64,000 bases of DNA from Icerya purchasi (lineage: Eukaryota > Arthropoda > Insecta > Hemiptera > Monophlebidae): contig CM077115.1 of NCBI GenBank assembly GCA_039619475.1, positions 534,348,315 through 534,412,314 on the forward strand, read 5' to 3'. The notes beneath the pieces are model-generated. The model was not told where the DNA came from. It saw only the letters and a list, made by a program, of their open reading frames with translations, and made no database searches. A program made the translations under genes and the position numbers. How positions within the stretch are numbered: the stretch's first letter is position 1; each line of letters starts with the position of its first letter. Positions 42,519 through 54,461 of the stretch are shown here, in pieces.

Positions 42519-44527
42519 CGATCTCTTTTTAAAATTATAAACGACTCGACATTATACAGAAATTGTCTCTTATTAAAGATTTTATTTCAGTTATTAAATA
42601 AAGGATCAGATCATTATAGTGTATTTCACATTTTACTAATAACATGCAATTAGAACAATTAAATTAAACATTACTTTAAATGGCAATTTTGCGAAGCTTT
42701 TTCTTATTTTTCAAGTAAATACGTTCTCGAAATAATATGTATTAATACTAAAATTATAATTTAATTAGCCGTCATAAGAATATATCATTTTATTTGTTGT
42801 AGTTTAAATTTACTTAAGTTTTGTTAAACGAAGCTTTATTTGTTGCCTCATTGAACTTAATTCAAGGTACACTTTAGTTGTTGTAAAAACTCTGCAAGTG
42901 CGATTTGGCTGATACTGTGAGCTACTTCACGTTACAACTTGTTCTTAACAATTCAGAACCGAAACTTACTAAGGCCTCCTTAAAAATTTGTTATACATTC
43001 ATAGTTATACTATTATTTTCAGCGAGCATTACCTGTCTATATAGTTTTAGTAAATAAAAGCTGAATAAAAAATAATTATTTAAAGCAAAATAAACCGCGG
43101 CATTTAGTACCACTATTTACAATTAACTTAAAATATAAAACCATATTTTTCAGAATTTATGTTTATCTGTCTGTTTGTCTATTGTACATTATGTTTTGAA
43201 TCAAAGAGCACTAAATCAAAAATAAAAAAATAAACTATAAATGAACAAAAATTACCAAATAGAAATCACGAAATATAAATATGAATACAAAAATAAACAA
43301 TAATAGAAGATAATATAGCTAATGAATAAATAAAAATAGTAAAATATGCGCAGCTGAACAATAATAATCATCAAAACACAACAAAAACGTTAAGTAATTG
43401 AAAAATTAAATGTCTGCATAAATTAATGCAGCTTTTTCCCTTTTTTTGGCTCCCATAGCATAACGCATCGGGTAATTCAGTTATTCGATGTGTGAACAAA
43501 ATTTCTAGGAAAAATTATTTCGATTCAATTCCAATTCCGATACTTCTTAAATACTTTGCTACGTATCGTTATCACTCTAATGAGTATTATTGTACTTGCA
43601 CAAGTGTGTTCCCGAAAGGCTCGTCAGATCCAGACCCCTAAGACGTCGTAAAACTCCAAAGAGTTTTGATTATGAACACGGAGACCACACTATAAATGAT
43701 CCGAAAACCTTGTTTTAAAATTAATGTATTTTTTTATATATTAGACCAAGCGTTATCCTCCGTAGATGAAAGATTTAATTTATTGAATAATCACAATGAC
43801 GTGTTTAATTTTTTATTTAATTTAAGTGATGAGCAAGATCAAAGACGATTAAGAAGTAGCTGCCATCGTTTACAGGAGAAACTTTCAGCAAATGATTCAT
43901 TGGATATTAACAACGCCGATGATTTGTGTGAAGAAATTATGTCACGTCAGCCATTTTTCAAAAAATTCAATAATGATGTGGTGAAAATTCTTGAATTTAT
44001 ATATTCAAACAATTTGACAGCTGTATGCCCTAACATTACCATAGCATTACGAATTATGCTAACTATGCCAGTTACAGTAGCAAGCGCGGAAAGGTCCTTT
44101 TCTAAATTAAAACTAATAAAAATTTACCTGCGCTCCACAATGAGTCAGGAAGATTAACAAATTTAGCAACAATATCCATAGAGGAGGCCATACTAGACCA
44201 TATAGACATACAATTAAAGATTTCGCAAACAAAAAAGCGAGAAAAGTGGAAATATTATAATTTAAGTATGTTTATATTCTTGCAAATGTTAGACTCTTGT
44301 TGTTTTTTTTTAAACATAGCATACGTAATAGTCATATTAGTATTATTATTATTAGAAAAATGTCAGATCCTTTGTTATTAATATTTAAGTATAAAATTCT
44401 TTGTATTAAGTAATAAAGTAAGTAAAAATTTAGTTCGAGTTTTTTATGAAGATTCGTTAAAAAAGAGGCGCTCCATAGGTTCCGCACACAGGCGCTGCCG
44501 GGGGGTCGGCGCGGCCTTGACGATAAA

Positions 44528-45356
44528 TTCTTAACTTCAATTAAAAATTCTGATAAATTTATGAAGAACATGTTTAGATTCTAAAAGGAAGTTCTGCATG
44601 GAAAAATAATGTTCGAACTCAGGATTATTTCACCAACCAATGGTTAAAAATTAAACACAAATGGACGAAAGTTTTTTATGATAACGACTATTTAATTAAA
44701 GTAACTAATAACAATGATATTGAGAGATAAAATCGCATGTTAAAAAGTACTGCTTTTTTGATACAGGATAGTGACAAACAGGGCCGTATCGGCGTGGGGG
44801 GAGGGTTCACCCCCACCGAAATATCTGCGAAATCATAATTGCTTGAATTAAATGGACCGAAATTATGTGTGTATAATTATAAATATATTTTTGAATCCTC
44901 CCCCTCCGCCCAAGCTGACAAATCATTAAGTGGTGCATTAAATATTATTCTAGAAAAAATTTTACCAGATTCATATCAAAAATATTACCAAAAAAACTGC
45001 AATTTCAGTTCGAAATGGAAAAAAATTGATCCTCATATACCTGCTTTTTTACATCAGCGACCTATGGCGTATGTAAAACGTTTACCGAAGGTACACATCT
45101 GCAGAAAATGCATATACTACTGACAAAATCAAAAAAAGAAAGATAATGATATTTTCTATGTTAAAAGTGAAGAAAATCTAAAACTACATTATGTAGTTAA
45201 TTTTAACGTTCCATCTTGCAACTATTATGACTTTGAAAAATTTCGCTTAATTTGTAAACAATTTTGTGCGGTATTTTTATATTATCCAGACTATGGTTAT
45301 GAAAGATTACCGGAAAAATATCAGAATAACCCGTTCATTTCCATGAAATGCGTCTA
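44528..45356 (+). pseudogene. MULE transposase C-terminal fragment with SWIM finger
   Basis: Sequence right of the hAT reads, with several slips, as the C-terminal half of a MULE-type transposase. FTNQWLKIKHKWTKVFYDND and then NNNDIER.NRMLK (about 44630-44760) are the TNN.IE motif after the catalytic core. After a 137-bp MITE come ILEKILPDSYQKYYQKNCNF and WKKIDPHIPAFLHQRPMAYVK (44940-45080). A SWIM-like zinc finger with LHYVVNFNVPSCNYYDFEKF, CKQFCAVFL and YGYERLPEKYQNNPF ends it (45180-45356). No core DDE residues survive. It is the oldest layer of the nest, having received both hAT-type insertions. Its upstream part was not recognised left of 33971. Confidence 0.62.
44772..44922. mobile_element. 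hAT-type MITE, 137 bp
   Basis: The element is 44779-44915 between TGACAAA at 44772-44778 and 44916-44922 (an eighth base differs, G versus C). Ends CAGGGCCGTATCGGCGTGGG and, complemented, CTTGGGCGGAGGGGGAGGAT are imperfect inverted repeats of hAT type. Removing it rejoins MULE coding. Confidence 0.8.
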
Positions 45357-46120
45357 AAAATTTTTCTGCTTTTGAATCACTTTCTCCTAGATTCATAGTA
45401 AATTGAAACTCAATCACGTTTGTTAAAAAAGATTTCTTCTTATACTATTTATATCAAATATGTAGTGTGTGAAAAATTAACTTGCGCTCCACAACATACG
45501 TGAAATACTTTCATTTCTTACTTAATTTTATACAGGAAACGAACTAAAAGGAATAAGAAATACTTCTTTATCATCAAGAAAATGCAACGATTTGAAACGG
45601 TGTAATATATTTTTTCTTTTGTATGTTACGGTTGCTATCTAGAGACATTTTATACGTAAATGATTTTAGATAATGGACGAAGAAAATCAATATTTTTACT
45701 ATAATTACGCATATTAGCAGCAGAACTATTTAAAAAATTTTAATGCAATAACGAAATGTTGTTTATAAAATGCAATAGGTTTGAAGTAAATATTATCTGA
45801 TTAATGTTTTTTCGTTTTATAAAATTAATTACATTTCCTTTTTTTTTTGTAAGATGACCTTTATCTAATTGCAAAAATTTTAAAACTAGTTAAAATTTTA
45901 ATAATACATTTGAATTTTATTGTATAATTGAACGTATAATAGCAAAAAAGTTTAATTAGATTACTTTTCATTTGTTACATACTATTTGAATGATTGTTTG
46001 ATTTAATTTAGGCAGAAATTTAAAATAGAAATAGCAGTTTGCAGCATTTGCAGTGTTTTATTCGACCAGGAAATCTACTTTACGTATAAAAATAAAATAT
46101 GTGTGTATAAAATAACTCGT
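45357..46120. other. AT-rich spacer
   Basis: No gene, repeat or element end recognised in about 760 bp. Confidence 0.5.
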
Positions 46121-46383
46121 AATATATAATTGAAGCAAATAGTAATAGTGCAAAATAATGTGCAAAATAAATTGGACCATAGTCTTTTATTTGTAATTTA
46201 TACAAAAGAAAAAACTTTTTAATTTAATTAAGATACAGAAACAATGTTAATTTTAATATATAAACGGTAAATAAAAGTTGAAAATCGATTATTATCTTTT
46301 GTATAAATTACAAATAAAAGACTATGGTCCAATTTATTTTGCACATTATTTTGCACTATTACTATTTGCTTCAATTATATATT
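46121..46383. repeat. Perfect 89-bp inverted repeat, 85-bp spacer
   Basis: Arms 46121-46209 and 46295-46383 are exact reverse complements over 89 bp by direct reading (both contain GACTATGGTCCAATTTATTT or its complement). The right arm ends where the RTE LINE fragment begins. Absence of any mismatch in an otherwise decayed region means it is recent, gene-converted, or an assembly artefact. Confidence 0.93.
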
Positions 46384-47461
46384 TTCTTCAGCTAAAACGA
46401 TAATACGAGCATTGGAAAAAATAAAAATCAATAGTACATATGTAAGAATAATTAAACATATATGTTATATAAAAAAGCAACAGCTACAATCACGATTAAT
46501 GAAAGAAAGAGAAAAGATTCAATTGAAAAAAGGTATAAGACAGGAAGACGCGTTATCTCCAAAATTGTTTACAGCTGCACTCCGAGATAATATGGAGGAA
46601 ATTAACTGGAAAAACTCAGGTATTTTAATTGTGGAAATAAAAGGCCAACACATCTATTATATGCGGACGACATTATACTATTTGGAAACAGCTTAAAAGA
46701 ACTACAAGAAGTATGATAGAAACCGTCAGCGATAAATGCTCAGAAATAGGACTTGGAGAATAGACATAAATAAAACTAAGTTCATGAGTGACGAACTGGT
46801 AACGGATAAAACCGGTAGTATACTTGTAAACACGCAAGAAATAGAAAAAGTAGATAAGGTCATTTACCTGGGACAATTAATGAAAGTAAATAATGACTGG
46901 GAATAGGGGGGAGATAACTAGAAGAATACAACTCTAACTTGGATGGCATTCTAGAAGCTACGAAATATACACTTAAAGATACACTAATAGGTACACCCTT
47001 GAATCTGAACAAACAAGAGTTTCTGACCAATGTGTTCTGCCAGTTCTAACATATGCCAGCGAAACGTGGGTATTAACGAAAAAACTACAACAAAAGATAA
47101 GTACAAATCAACGCAGAATGGAACGGCCTATGTTACATATTACCCCCTGAAAGACAAATGGACAAAACAACGTATCCGACAAACCACAAAAATAAATGAC
47201 GCGCAATAAGTATCATTAAAGCCAATAAATGGAGATGGTGCGGTCATGTGGTCAGAGCCGAGCACCGATGGATCAATCTATTGACATTCTGGAAACCTGA
47301 TGGGAAACGAGCTTTGGGACGACCGAAGGGACGCTGGATGGATGAATGACGAAAATTTAGGTCGAACTGGCGGGAAGAGGCAAAGGATCGCGACGGCTGG
47401 AAGGAATTAGGCGAGGCCTTCGTCCAGCAGTGGACTGATAATGGCTAAAGAAGAAGAAGAC
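46384..47461 (+). pseudogene. RTE-clade LINE, 5'-truncated ORF2 fragment
   Basis: C-terminal part of an RTE/BovB-type reverse transcriptase, broken by many stops. Recognisable pieces: IRALEKIKINSTYVRIIKHI, KKGIRQEDALSPKLFTAALR (family norm GVRQGD.ISPKLFTAAL; Gly-Asp is Glu-Asp here), LIVEIKGQHIYYMR with the active-site region destroyed, RRMERPMLHITP, WRWCGHVVRAEHRW and GRPKGRWMDE. The end GEAFVQQWTDNG is the typical RTE C-terminus, followed by a short (GAA)n tail (47448-47461). 5' truncation and a simple-repeat tail are usual for RTE insertions. Confidence 0.8.
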
Positions 47462-47615
47462 ATGGTATGAGCCATCTGTATTTAGCATTTTCCAATTCTT
47501 TCTCTTTGTTTTTCGATTAGGTTATGTTGTTTGTGTTCTCATGACGATTTAATATAAAAACGATGCTTGGTTACGATAAAATAAAAAAAAAATTCGTTAA
47601 TTCATATATATAAAA

Positions 47616-48844
47616 CTAGCTTTTAACCCGTGACGTTGTCCGTGGAGAATTATTATTTCAAGTAAGCTGTTTCGACGTGAAAACAAATATAAATGAAAGA
47701 GATTTTATTATTAAATTATAACTATAGGTTTTGCTTTTTTTTTAATATTATTGTTTTTTTTTATTAGGTATTTACTTCTATATATTTTTTTTATTATTTA
47801 CTTTTATGTAATTATTTTTGTTTATTTACAATTACAGTAGTAAAATTTTAATTCAACACATTTTTGTAAACAACGTTTTTCAAACATTGTCCTGCCAGTG
47901 TATATTCATTTACTATTAAATATATATATATCTCAAATGGATGGCCTTTATATTACAATGAAAAGCTTTGTCGTAAAAAAATCAGTTAAGCGGTTTAAGC
48001 GTGAAAAGGTAACAGATAGACAGCCAGACAGACACACAGAGTTACTTTCGCATTTATAATCTCGGCAGCCCTTTGAGAGGCGTGACACTCAGCGTCCTAA
48101 AGCTTGCCGTGCCTGAGTCTGTTCTAAGGTCTCTGAAAACTTTTGAGAGGAGTGACACTCGGCATCTAAAATCTGTCTGGTCTGTGTCTGCTCTTGAGAT
48201 TCCTCAGTTCTAGCTACTTCCGCAGCTCGAGCTCTGTTAGAGTTACGCGCTAGATCAGATTTACGCCTGCGAGGCATATTGACAGTAAAAATAAGAAGAA
48301 TTTTTTTTTTTTAAATCAAAATATAATACGTTTATGTAAATGTTTTAAGGAAATCTCCGGCCTACTCACTAAGTACCTATATAACTATCGTTATGATTTA
48401 ATAATAAAACCTCTTTCATTTATATTTATATTGACGTAGAAACAGCTTACTTGAAATACAAATTTTCTGCGGACAACGTCGTCGCGGGTAAAAGCTAGGA
48501 ACGGACGAACAAATGGCGACTATCGAAGATGAACAACACACTAATAATAAAAGCTAGCTAGTAATTTTGTTTACATAACGAAACCGATTTCTGGCGTTCT
48601 GATGTTTCTTAGAATTTCCGAACAAAAACATCTGGCTGAATAAAATAACATCGACTAACGAACGAATACGTAAGAAATAATAAAATTAATATAATATTTC
48701 CAGAATAAAAACTATCCTATGTTCTTTCCTTGACCACAAACTATCTCCATACAAAATTTCATCTAAATCGGTTCAGCGGTTTAAACGTGAAAAGGTAACA
48801 GACAGACAGGAGAGTTACTTTCGCATTTATAATATTAGTAAGGA
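47616..48844 (-). mobile_element. Helitron (non-autonomous), minus orientation
   Basis: Read on the minus strand it begins TCCTTACTAATATTATAAAT and ends GGGTTAAAAGCTAG, the TC...CTAG ends of Helitrons. It sits exactly between A and T of the host LTR (AAA/TGTTTG, confirmed by the intact 3' LTR at about 54627), without a duplication. It contains a second 5'-end-like segment (about 47925-48060) and a second 3'-end-like segment in the opposite orientation (48395-48499, ending GTAAAAGCTAG). It is therefore a composite of two Helitron copies and a short coding fragment. Confidence 0.88.
48089..48277 (-). pseudogene. Helitron protein N-terminal fragment
   Basis: Starts MPRRRKSDLARNSNRARAAE and continues with glutamine-rich, repeated units (TEESQEQTQTRQ, TLEQTQARQ). 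This matches the conserved N-terminal stretch of insect Helitron replicase/helicase polyproteins (MPRR+.SDL.RR...A and ETPEQREARL-type repeats). Only 62 codons remain; no Rep or helicase domain follows. It shows that the element derives from an autonomous Helitron. Confidence 0.6.
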
Positions 48845-48912
48845 TGTTTGAGTTTAGTTAAAATAAAATGTTCGCGTTAATTCGTTACATTTATTTCATA
48901 TAACATAAACAA

Positions 48913-48929
48913 TGGTCCTCCGGGCCGGA
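48913..48929 (+). promoter_or_regulatory. BEL primer-binding site (tRNA-Tyr type)
   Basis: TGGTCCTCCGGGCCGGA follows the 5' LTR end by one base. It matches the complement of a typical tRNA-Tyr 3' end (TGGTCCTTCGAGCCGGA) at 15 of 17 positions. Confidence 0.65.
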
Positions 48930-49298
48930 TAATTTAATCGGCAATTCGTTAAGTTGCAGCCGTGCTATCGATTTACTTCGCGAATGTATAAATTCGTTAT
49001 ATTAATTATTAAAGCGATTCGATTTCGTGTTTATCGATTACATTATTTTAGCTAAAACCCCCCGCGAAAATTCGAATAATATTACCGCTTTCTGAGTAAT
49101 TACTGCAATTAACAATCGGTTTTTAAATTTAAATAACACTGCGCTGCATTGAGTTGATTTAAAGCAGTCGATAAAATAACACAACCGGGGGTATAAGCGC
49201 CAATTCGCGTCAATTAGAAAATCGTGATTTAAGTGTTTTTTTTTTTATATTTCTTCTATTTATTTAATCATTAATCAATAATTCGTTTTATAACCGAG

Positions 49299-52200
49299 AT
49301 GACCAATCCTAAGCTTAATATAAAAGAGCTAGAAAGACGGAAACGCGTCGATAAACGCTCATTGCTAGAATTACAAACTGGTATTATCGAGGAAAGTCTA
49401 AAGAGGCAGCCGAACGACGAAAATGTTACACAATTACGTTCGAAAATCGCTGATTTTAAACAGCTTTTAAACGGCTTCCAGAAACTGTCGTTAGAAGTGA
49501 TAAACGTTAGAGAGGAGAGCGATGTATTTAAAGGAAAAAGTGGTGAGGATATCGGTCGAATGGAAATTGGAACAATGTCCGATTATAATAAATTTATGTG
49601 TCAATTCATCTCGGATAAAAAGCGAAATTGATGGTTTTAGAGCATCGAAATTCCCGCAGGTCAGCTCGCCGTTCGTTATTATCGCCAGTTTCGAACGGTG
49701 AAAGTGCCTCGTATAACGTTTGTGATGTTACACTTCCGGAAATAACCGTACCCGAATTCGACGGTGATCCTCGAAAATTTAATGACTGCTGTTCTCCCTT
49801 TTCGAAAACATGGTGCATTTGAATGAGCAATTCGATCCGCTTAGAAAACTTTATTATTTAAAGATGGCATTGGAAGGCGACGCGAAAAATTTGTTGTCTG
49901 ATACGCCCTTGACAGAGACCGCTTATTCTGAAGCCTGGGCCGAGGTTAAAAATAGTTATGACAATAAACGAATAATCATAAGCGCGCATTTTAAAGATTT
50001 GTATGAATTAGAACCGATTCGAAATGAATGTGAAATACGTGAATCCCTTATCAAACAAAACTCGATTCTACGCGGACTGGAAATCTGTGGGCTAAATCCA
50101 ACAGCAAAAACGTTCTCGGCTTTTGTTTGCTTTCTTATCGCCATGAAGTTGGAGCCGTCGATCCTACGCGAATAGTTAAGATCAAATAAAAAGGCTTCGG
50201 ACACATGCAACGCTACCGAAACTACACGAGTTTCTTCGTACCATGCAGTTTATGTACGAGGCGTCATCTCAGTCGTTTGTAGAACGTGTAAATCCGTAGT
50301 TCAAGCGGCAACCGGAGAAAAATCGATAATTAAATTTACTACAAATAAAACACGCGATAAATCAAATAAAAGGTAGTCTTTTACTGCATCTTCATCGAAA
50401 TTGAGATGTCCGATTTGCTAATCATATCACCGCATTTTGTGAAAAATTGTTGGCGAAATCTGAAGCCGATCGATTCGTAGTGGTTAAGGAGTCTAAGCTT
50501 TGTACTAACTGCTTAAAACACCATCACATAAAACAAGTAAGTGTAAACGGCGCAAAAATGTAAAAAATTCGGGAAGGCGCGCAATACGATACTGCATCGA
50601 GAAAACTCAAGGCAAGAATCGGGCAACAATAATCAGCAGAAGGACGAAGAATTGAAATTAGAACAAACGAAGACTGCCTTGACGACGCTGAGTAGGTCCA
50701 AAATCTTTTTGCTACGCAGCACTGTTGTATACACGTAATGGTTGATTTACGCCCGGTAGAAGCCCGAATACTTCTTGAAACTTGCTCGGAAGCTAATCTC
50801 GTTTCGGAAACATTTAATCGGAAAAATAGAATTCCGATAAAAAGAAATTATTACTCGTCCATTAGCGGAATTACTGACGACGTCATTCGATCGGAATATT
50901 CGTCTCGGTTAACGGATAGATCCGGGTTGAATGATTTCCGCATCGTTCTTGACGCAGATGTTATACCTACAATTCCATACCGCGTTAATAAAATATCCTT
51001 ATCGTCCATAACAGAGAATATGAGTGGCTTCTCGCTAGCCGACTCAAGCTTAGAATCCGAGGAAGTTGATTTGGTAATCGGAATTGAATTTGTTAATTTA
51101 TGCTTGCTCGGAGAGAAAACCTTTATTGATAAAACGTGTTTCGAAAAATGGCAATCTGGATGAATCGTCTCTCTGGTCCATTCACAGGTTATACTCAGCC
51201 ATCGAAATATTGTCAATTGATGGCGAATGTCGATATGCAAATTGAAAAATTTTGGAAAATCGAATCTGTTGAGCCGACTAAGTTAGTTTTGTCGGAGCAT
51301 GAGAAATGCATGCAACATTTCGAAGACAGCGTTGTCAGACTACCGGATGGTCATTTTCTAGTTTCGTTGCCTTTCAAAATCGATCGCAATATTCTCGCCA
51401 ACAATTATAAGAACGCTTTGATCCCGAAATCCGAAATCCGAAATTTGTAGCGCGATTTCATGAACGAGTATCATACGTTGGGCCATATGGAAATTGTTCC
51501 GTTTGAGCAGCGTAATGTCATGACGCAATACTACTTACCGCATCACGCCGCATTACGACCATTTAGCACGACGACAAAATTACGAGTAGTATTTAACGCA
51601 TCGGCAAAAAATAATTCCGTCTGTTCGTCAAACGAAGGGGATTAATGGTAACTCAACCGAAATTGTATCGACATTTTAATAGCGTTTCGAAATTATAAAG
51701 TAGCCTTTACGGCAGACACAACAAAGATGTACCGATGTATTTCTGTTGAACCAGAGGATCGGGATATGCAGCGTATATTATGGAGGAACCATGAGAACAA
51801 CTAGGTTAGTCATTACCGCTTAAAAACCCTAACCTATGGAACTGCTCCTGCGTCATTCCTAGCGACGAAATGCCTCGCAGAGAACGCGCGCTCTCTCGAT
51901 AATGTATATGCTGCGGCGGCAAAGGCAATTCGATCGGAATTCTACATGGACGATCTATTGACAGGAGCCGAGACGGTTGACGAGACAATAAGGAAGCGGC
52001 AGGTAATACATGACTCGTTAATGGCGGCGCATTTACCGTTAACTAAATACGCGTCGAACTCACGGAAATTACTCAAATCGATCGCTTCGCATGACGTCGA
52101 TAAAACGAAAATAATCGCATTTAATGCACCCGAAATCGTATCTATGCTTGGGTTGCACTGGCAGCCAGAAAATGAAAGCGTTCGGAAAATTTTTGTTGAT

Positions 52201-54461
52201 AATAAACCATTGACCAAACGGCAATTTATATCGTTAATCGCTCGTACTTTCGATCCATCGGGATTAATTTCCCCTATTACGGTTGCGGCGAAAATTTCGA
52301 TGCAAGAGCTGCGGCGAGAGGAATTGAAGTGAGATGATATCATCTCGTCTTCAAAATTCCTTTTCACGTTTATTACTCCGAATTACCGCTTCTTCAAAAG
52401 TTCGTAATACCGCGCGGCGCCTGTTGCACAAGTTCGGTCGCTAAGCGTTATCGGTTTTTTTGACGCAAGCTCTAAAGCGTATTGTGCATGCGTCTATCTA
52501 AAAAACTATCGAAGTGAATGGAACTATAACGTCCCAACTGATATGTGCGAAAACGAAAGTCGCGCCGATTAAGTCGACGACGATCCCTAGATTGGAGTTA
52601 TTAGGAGCGGTATTGTTGACCAAATTAATGGGTCGCGTTAATCGTATATGTTTAAAATTGACATTGCAAATGTGTTCGCCTTTTGTGATTCCACGATTGT
52701 GTGTTGTCGTGGATAAAGTCGGAAAACGTCAAACTCGAGATATTCGTTCGTAATCGGGTAAATTATATAGTTTCTGAATTACCAAAGTCATCGTGGTCGC
52801 ATATTAATACAAACGAGAATCCTGCAGACCTCGGTACAAGAGGTATTAGCGTGGAAGAGCTGTTAAATTCGCATTATCGCAAATGGGTAAATGGCCCAGT
52901 ATGGCTTTCGTCAACTTTTGTACCTGACGTTAACGAATTATCGGATCCAATTAAACCCTCATTTACAGTACAAACGCATAATTACGTGAAAAAGTTTGAT
53001 GAAGTTGCCGTTTCCAATTACTCGGCTCGCTACTCGTCGTATCGTAGGCGTTTGAGAATTACTGCCTATTTACTCAGATTCGCGAAAAATACGAAATGCA
53101 AGGAATCTGACCGGAAGAATGGACCACTATCAGTGGACTCGCTGACAAATGCTCATCGTGTTTTAATCCAGGTTTCGCAATGTATATACTTCGCCGAAGA
53201 AATAGAAGCGTCATCAAATAATTTGCTGATTAAGTCGAAAAGTGCCTCATCATCGTTAAATCAATTTTTGCACGAGAAAGGTATATTGCGCGTAAAGGGT
53301 CGTTTAAGTTTATCGAACTATTCGTATAATATGAAATTCCCTATAATACAAGATCGCATAAATCAAGGTTAATAGACACTCATATGTTTCGCACTTGCAC
53401 GAATTATATTTTCATGCGTCAAAATCGTTTATATGCAATTTAATCGGGGGGCAAATTAATGGATCGTTGGCGGCATCGGTCAGATTGTTAAAAAAATCAT
53501 CTACAATTGCATTCATTAAAATTGGGGCTACGACTTACCATCAAATAATAGCTAGTTTCCTTGCGGAGAGCAAACGTTAGTCACTCGACCGTTTAATAAC
53601 GTAGGCGTAGACTTCGCTGGCCCATTTGCAGTGAAATGCACTAACCATCGTTCTACCAGAATCGGAAAATTGTATTCCGCATTTTTTGTTTGCTTTTCCA
53701 CCAAAGCAGTACATATCGAGGTCGTTCCGGACTTGACGACCGATTCATTTTTGGCAGCTCTGGATCGATTCTGCTCTCGTAGAGGTTTGCCAAGGAGGAT
53801 TTATTCGGACAATGGTACGAACCTAGTAGCAGCCAGAAACGTTATTTCGAACCGCGAGATCGCCGAATACGCCGCTAGCAAATCCGTTGAGTGGACCTTA
53901 ATTTCGCCCAGCAGTCCTCATTTCGGAGGCTTACGGGAGGCGGCGATAAAATCTGGAAAGTCGTTATTGCGAAATGCAGTAGGTGTGCAAATCTTCAGCT
54001 ACGACGAATATGCTGCTACCGTTTTTGCAAAGATAGAATCCATATTGAATTCGCTCCCGCTATGTCGAATTAAGACTGGCGATGAGTATGAGCCTTTAAC
54101 GCCGTCTCATTTTTTAATTGGTGCAGCGTTACACGACGTCCGGCTGGATGATGATTATAAAATCAGCCTAACTCGTCGATACCAATTACTCCGTAATATA
54201 ATTAGCTCGTTTTGGAAAAACTTCGTTAATTCCTACCTCGCTCAGCTTCATACTCGTAATAAATGGCGATTTGCGAGCCAAAACATAAGAATTGGCGACA
54301 TCGTTCTCCTTCGTAAGGAGAACTGCGACACCCTCAGATGGCCTATCGCTCGAGTTGCAGCCGTTTATCCGGGCAAGGATAACTCAATGCGCAAGGTCGA
54401 CGTGCAGACTTCGTCCGGAGTCTTTCATCGATCCGGCGGGAGTGTAGCGCGAATAAAGTAG
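49299..54461 (+). pseudogene. BEL/Pao Gag-Pol, multiply frameshifted
   Basis: Pieces in canonical order. Gag N-terminus 49299-49631 (MTNPKLNIKELERRKRVDKR). DUF1759-type Gag 49700-50175 (TLPEITVPEFDGDPRKF, YLKMALEGDAKNLL, NSYDNKRIIISAHFKDLYEL). Zinc-knuckle remnants (LCTNCLKHHH, about 50495-50580). Protease-like segment 50738-51163 (ILLETCSEANLVSE, VDLVIGIEF). RT from 51136 with VSLPFKIDR, HHAALRPFSTTTKLRVVFNA and the active site EFYMDDLLTGAET (51936-51975), then APIKSTTIPRLELLGA (RNase H entry). Integrase 53631-54461 with AVHIEVVPDLTTDSFLAALD, RIYSDNGTNLVAA, PHFGGLREAAIKSGK and the C-terminal domain ending just inside the 3' LTR. Many stops and slips; inactive. Confidence 0.85.

Larger units (their letters stand above)
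36820..43633 (+). mobile_element. Inverted-repeat element 'ACGAGCC' copy 2, 9-bp TSD, inside hAT
   Basis: The element is 36829-43624 between CAGATCCAG at 36820-36828 and 43625-43633. The terminal 35 bp are perfect inverted repeats, starting ACGAGCCTTTCGGGAACACA. Excluding the Copia insertion it is about 1.9 kb and has no coding frame, so it is non-autonomous. A 9-bp target duplication with long inverted repeats fits a MULE-type or Merlin-type mobiliser; which one is unknown. Excision restores hAT coding (SRSR-PLRRRKTPKSF). Confidence 0.9.
34561..44159 (+). pseudogene. hAT transposase (ZMYM1-like), split by a nested insertion
   Basis: Pieces in order. N-terminus at 34561 (MSDSSNHDEKKKLSGYQNAY) is Lys/Arg-rich, with a frame slip near 34645. 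A probable intron spans about 34793-35138. 35139-35400 reads PGLWPEVLNATLIQYLIENP then RKFSEYYYERHL. The TTF-type zinc finger follows in 35385-36242 (RQWLLYSVCQNAVYCFCCKLFE without a gap), with the RNase-H-like start CPIIDTTGAGLTSFI and LRGQGYDNGSNMRGR. 36230-36757 has FYVPCSSHSLNLIVNDAA. After the inserted element the frame resumes at 43640 (KINVFFYILDQALSSVDERF) and ends with the hAT dimerisation motif MPVTVASAERSFSKLKLIK at about 44066-44122. Several frameshifts plus the insertion inactivate it. Confidence 0.85.
33971..44527 (+). mobile_element. hAT transposon, 10.5 kb because of nested insertions
   Basis: The element is 33979-44519, flanked by the exact 8-bp duplication ACGATAAA (33971-33978 and 44520-44527). 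Inverted ends: CAGGGCCGCGCCGCCCC on the left, CAAGGCCGCGCCGACCC on the complement of the right. Without the 6.8-kb insertion at 36829-43624 its own length is about 3.7 kb. It encodes a ZMYM1-like hAT transposase with TTF zinc finger and C-terminal dimerisation domain. Confidence 0.92.

Noticed and set aside
44839..45123. Independent 94-codon gene
   Set aside because: Its first third lies in the hAT MITE and the rest is MULE transposase C-terminal sequence.
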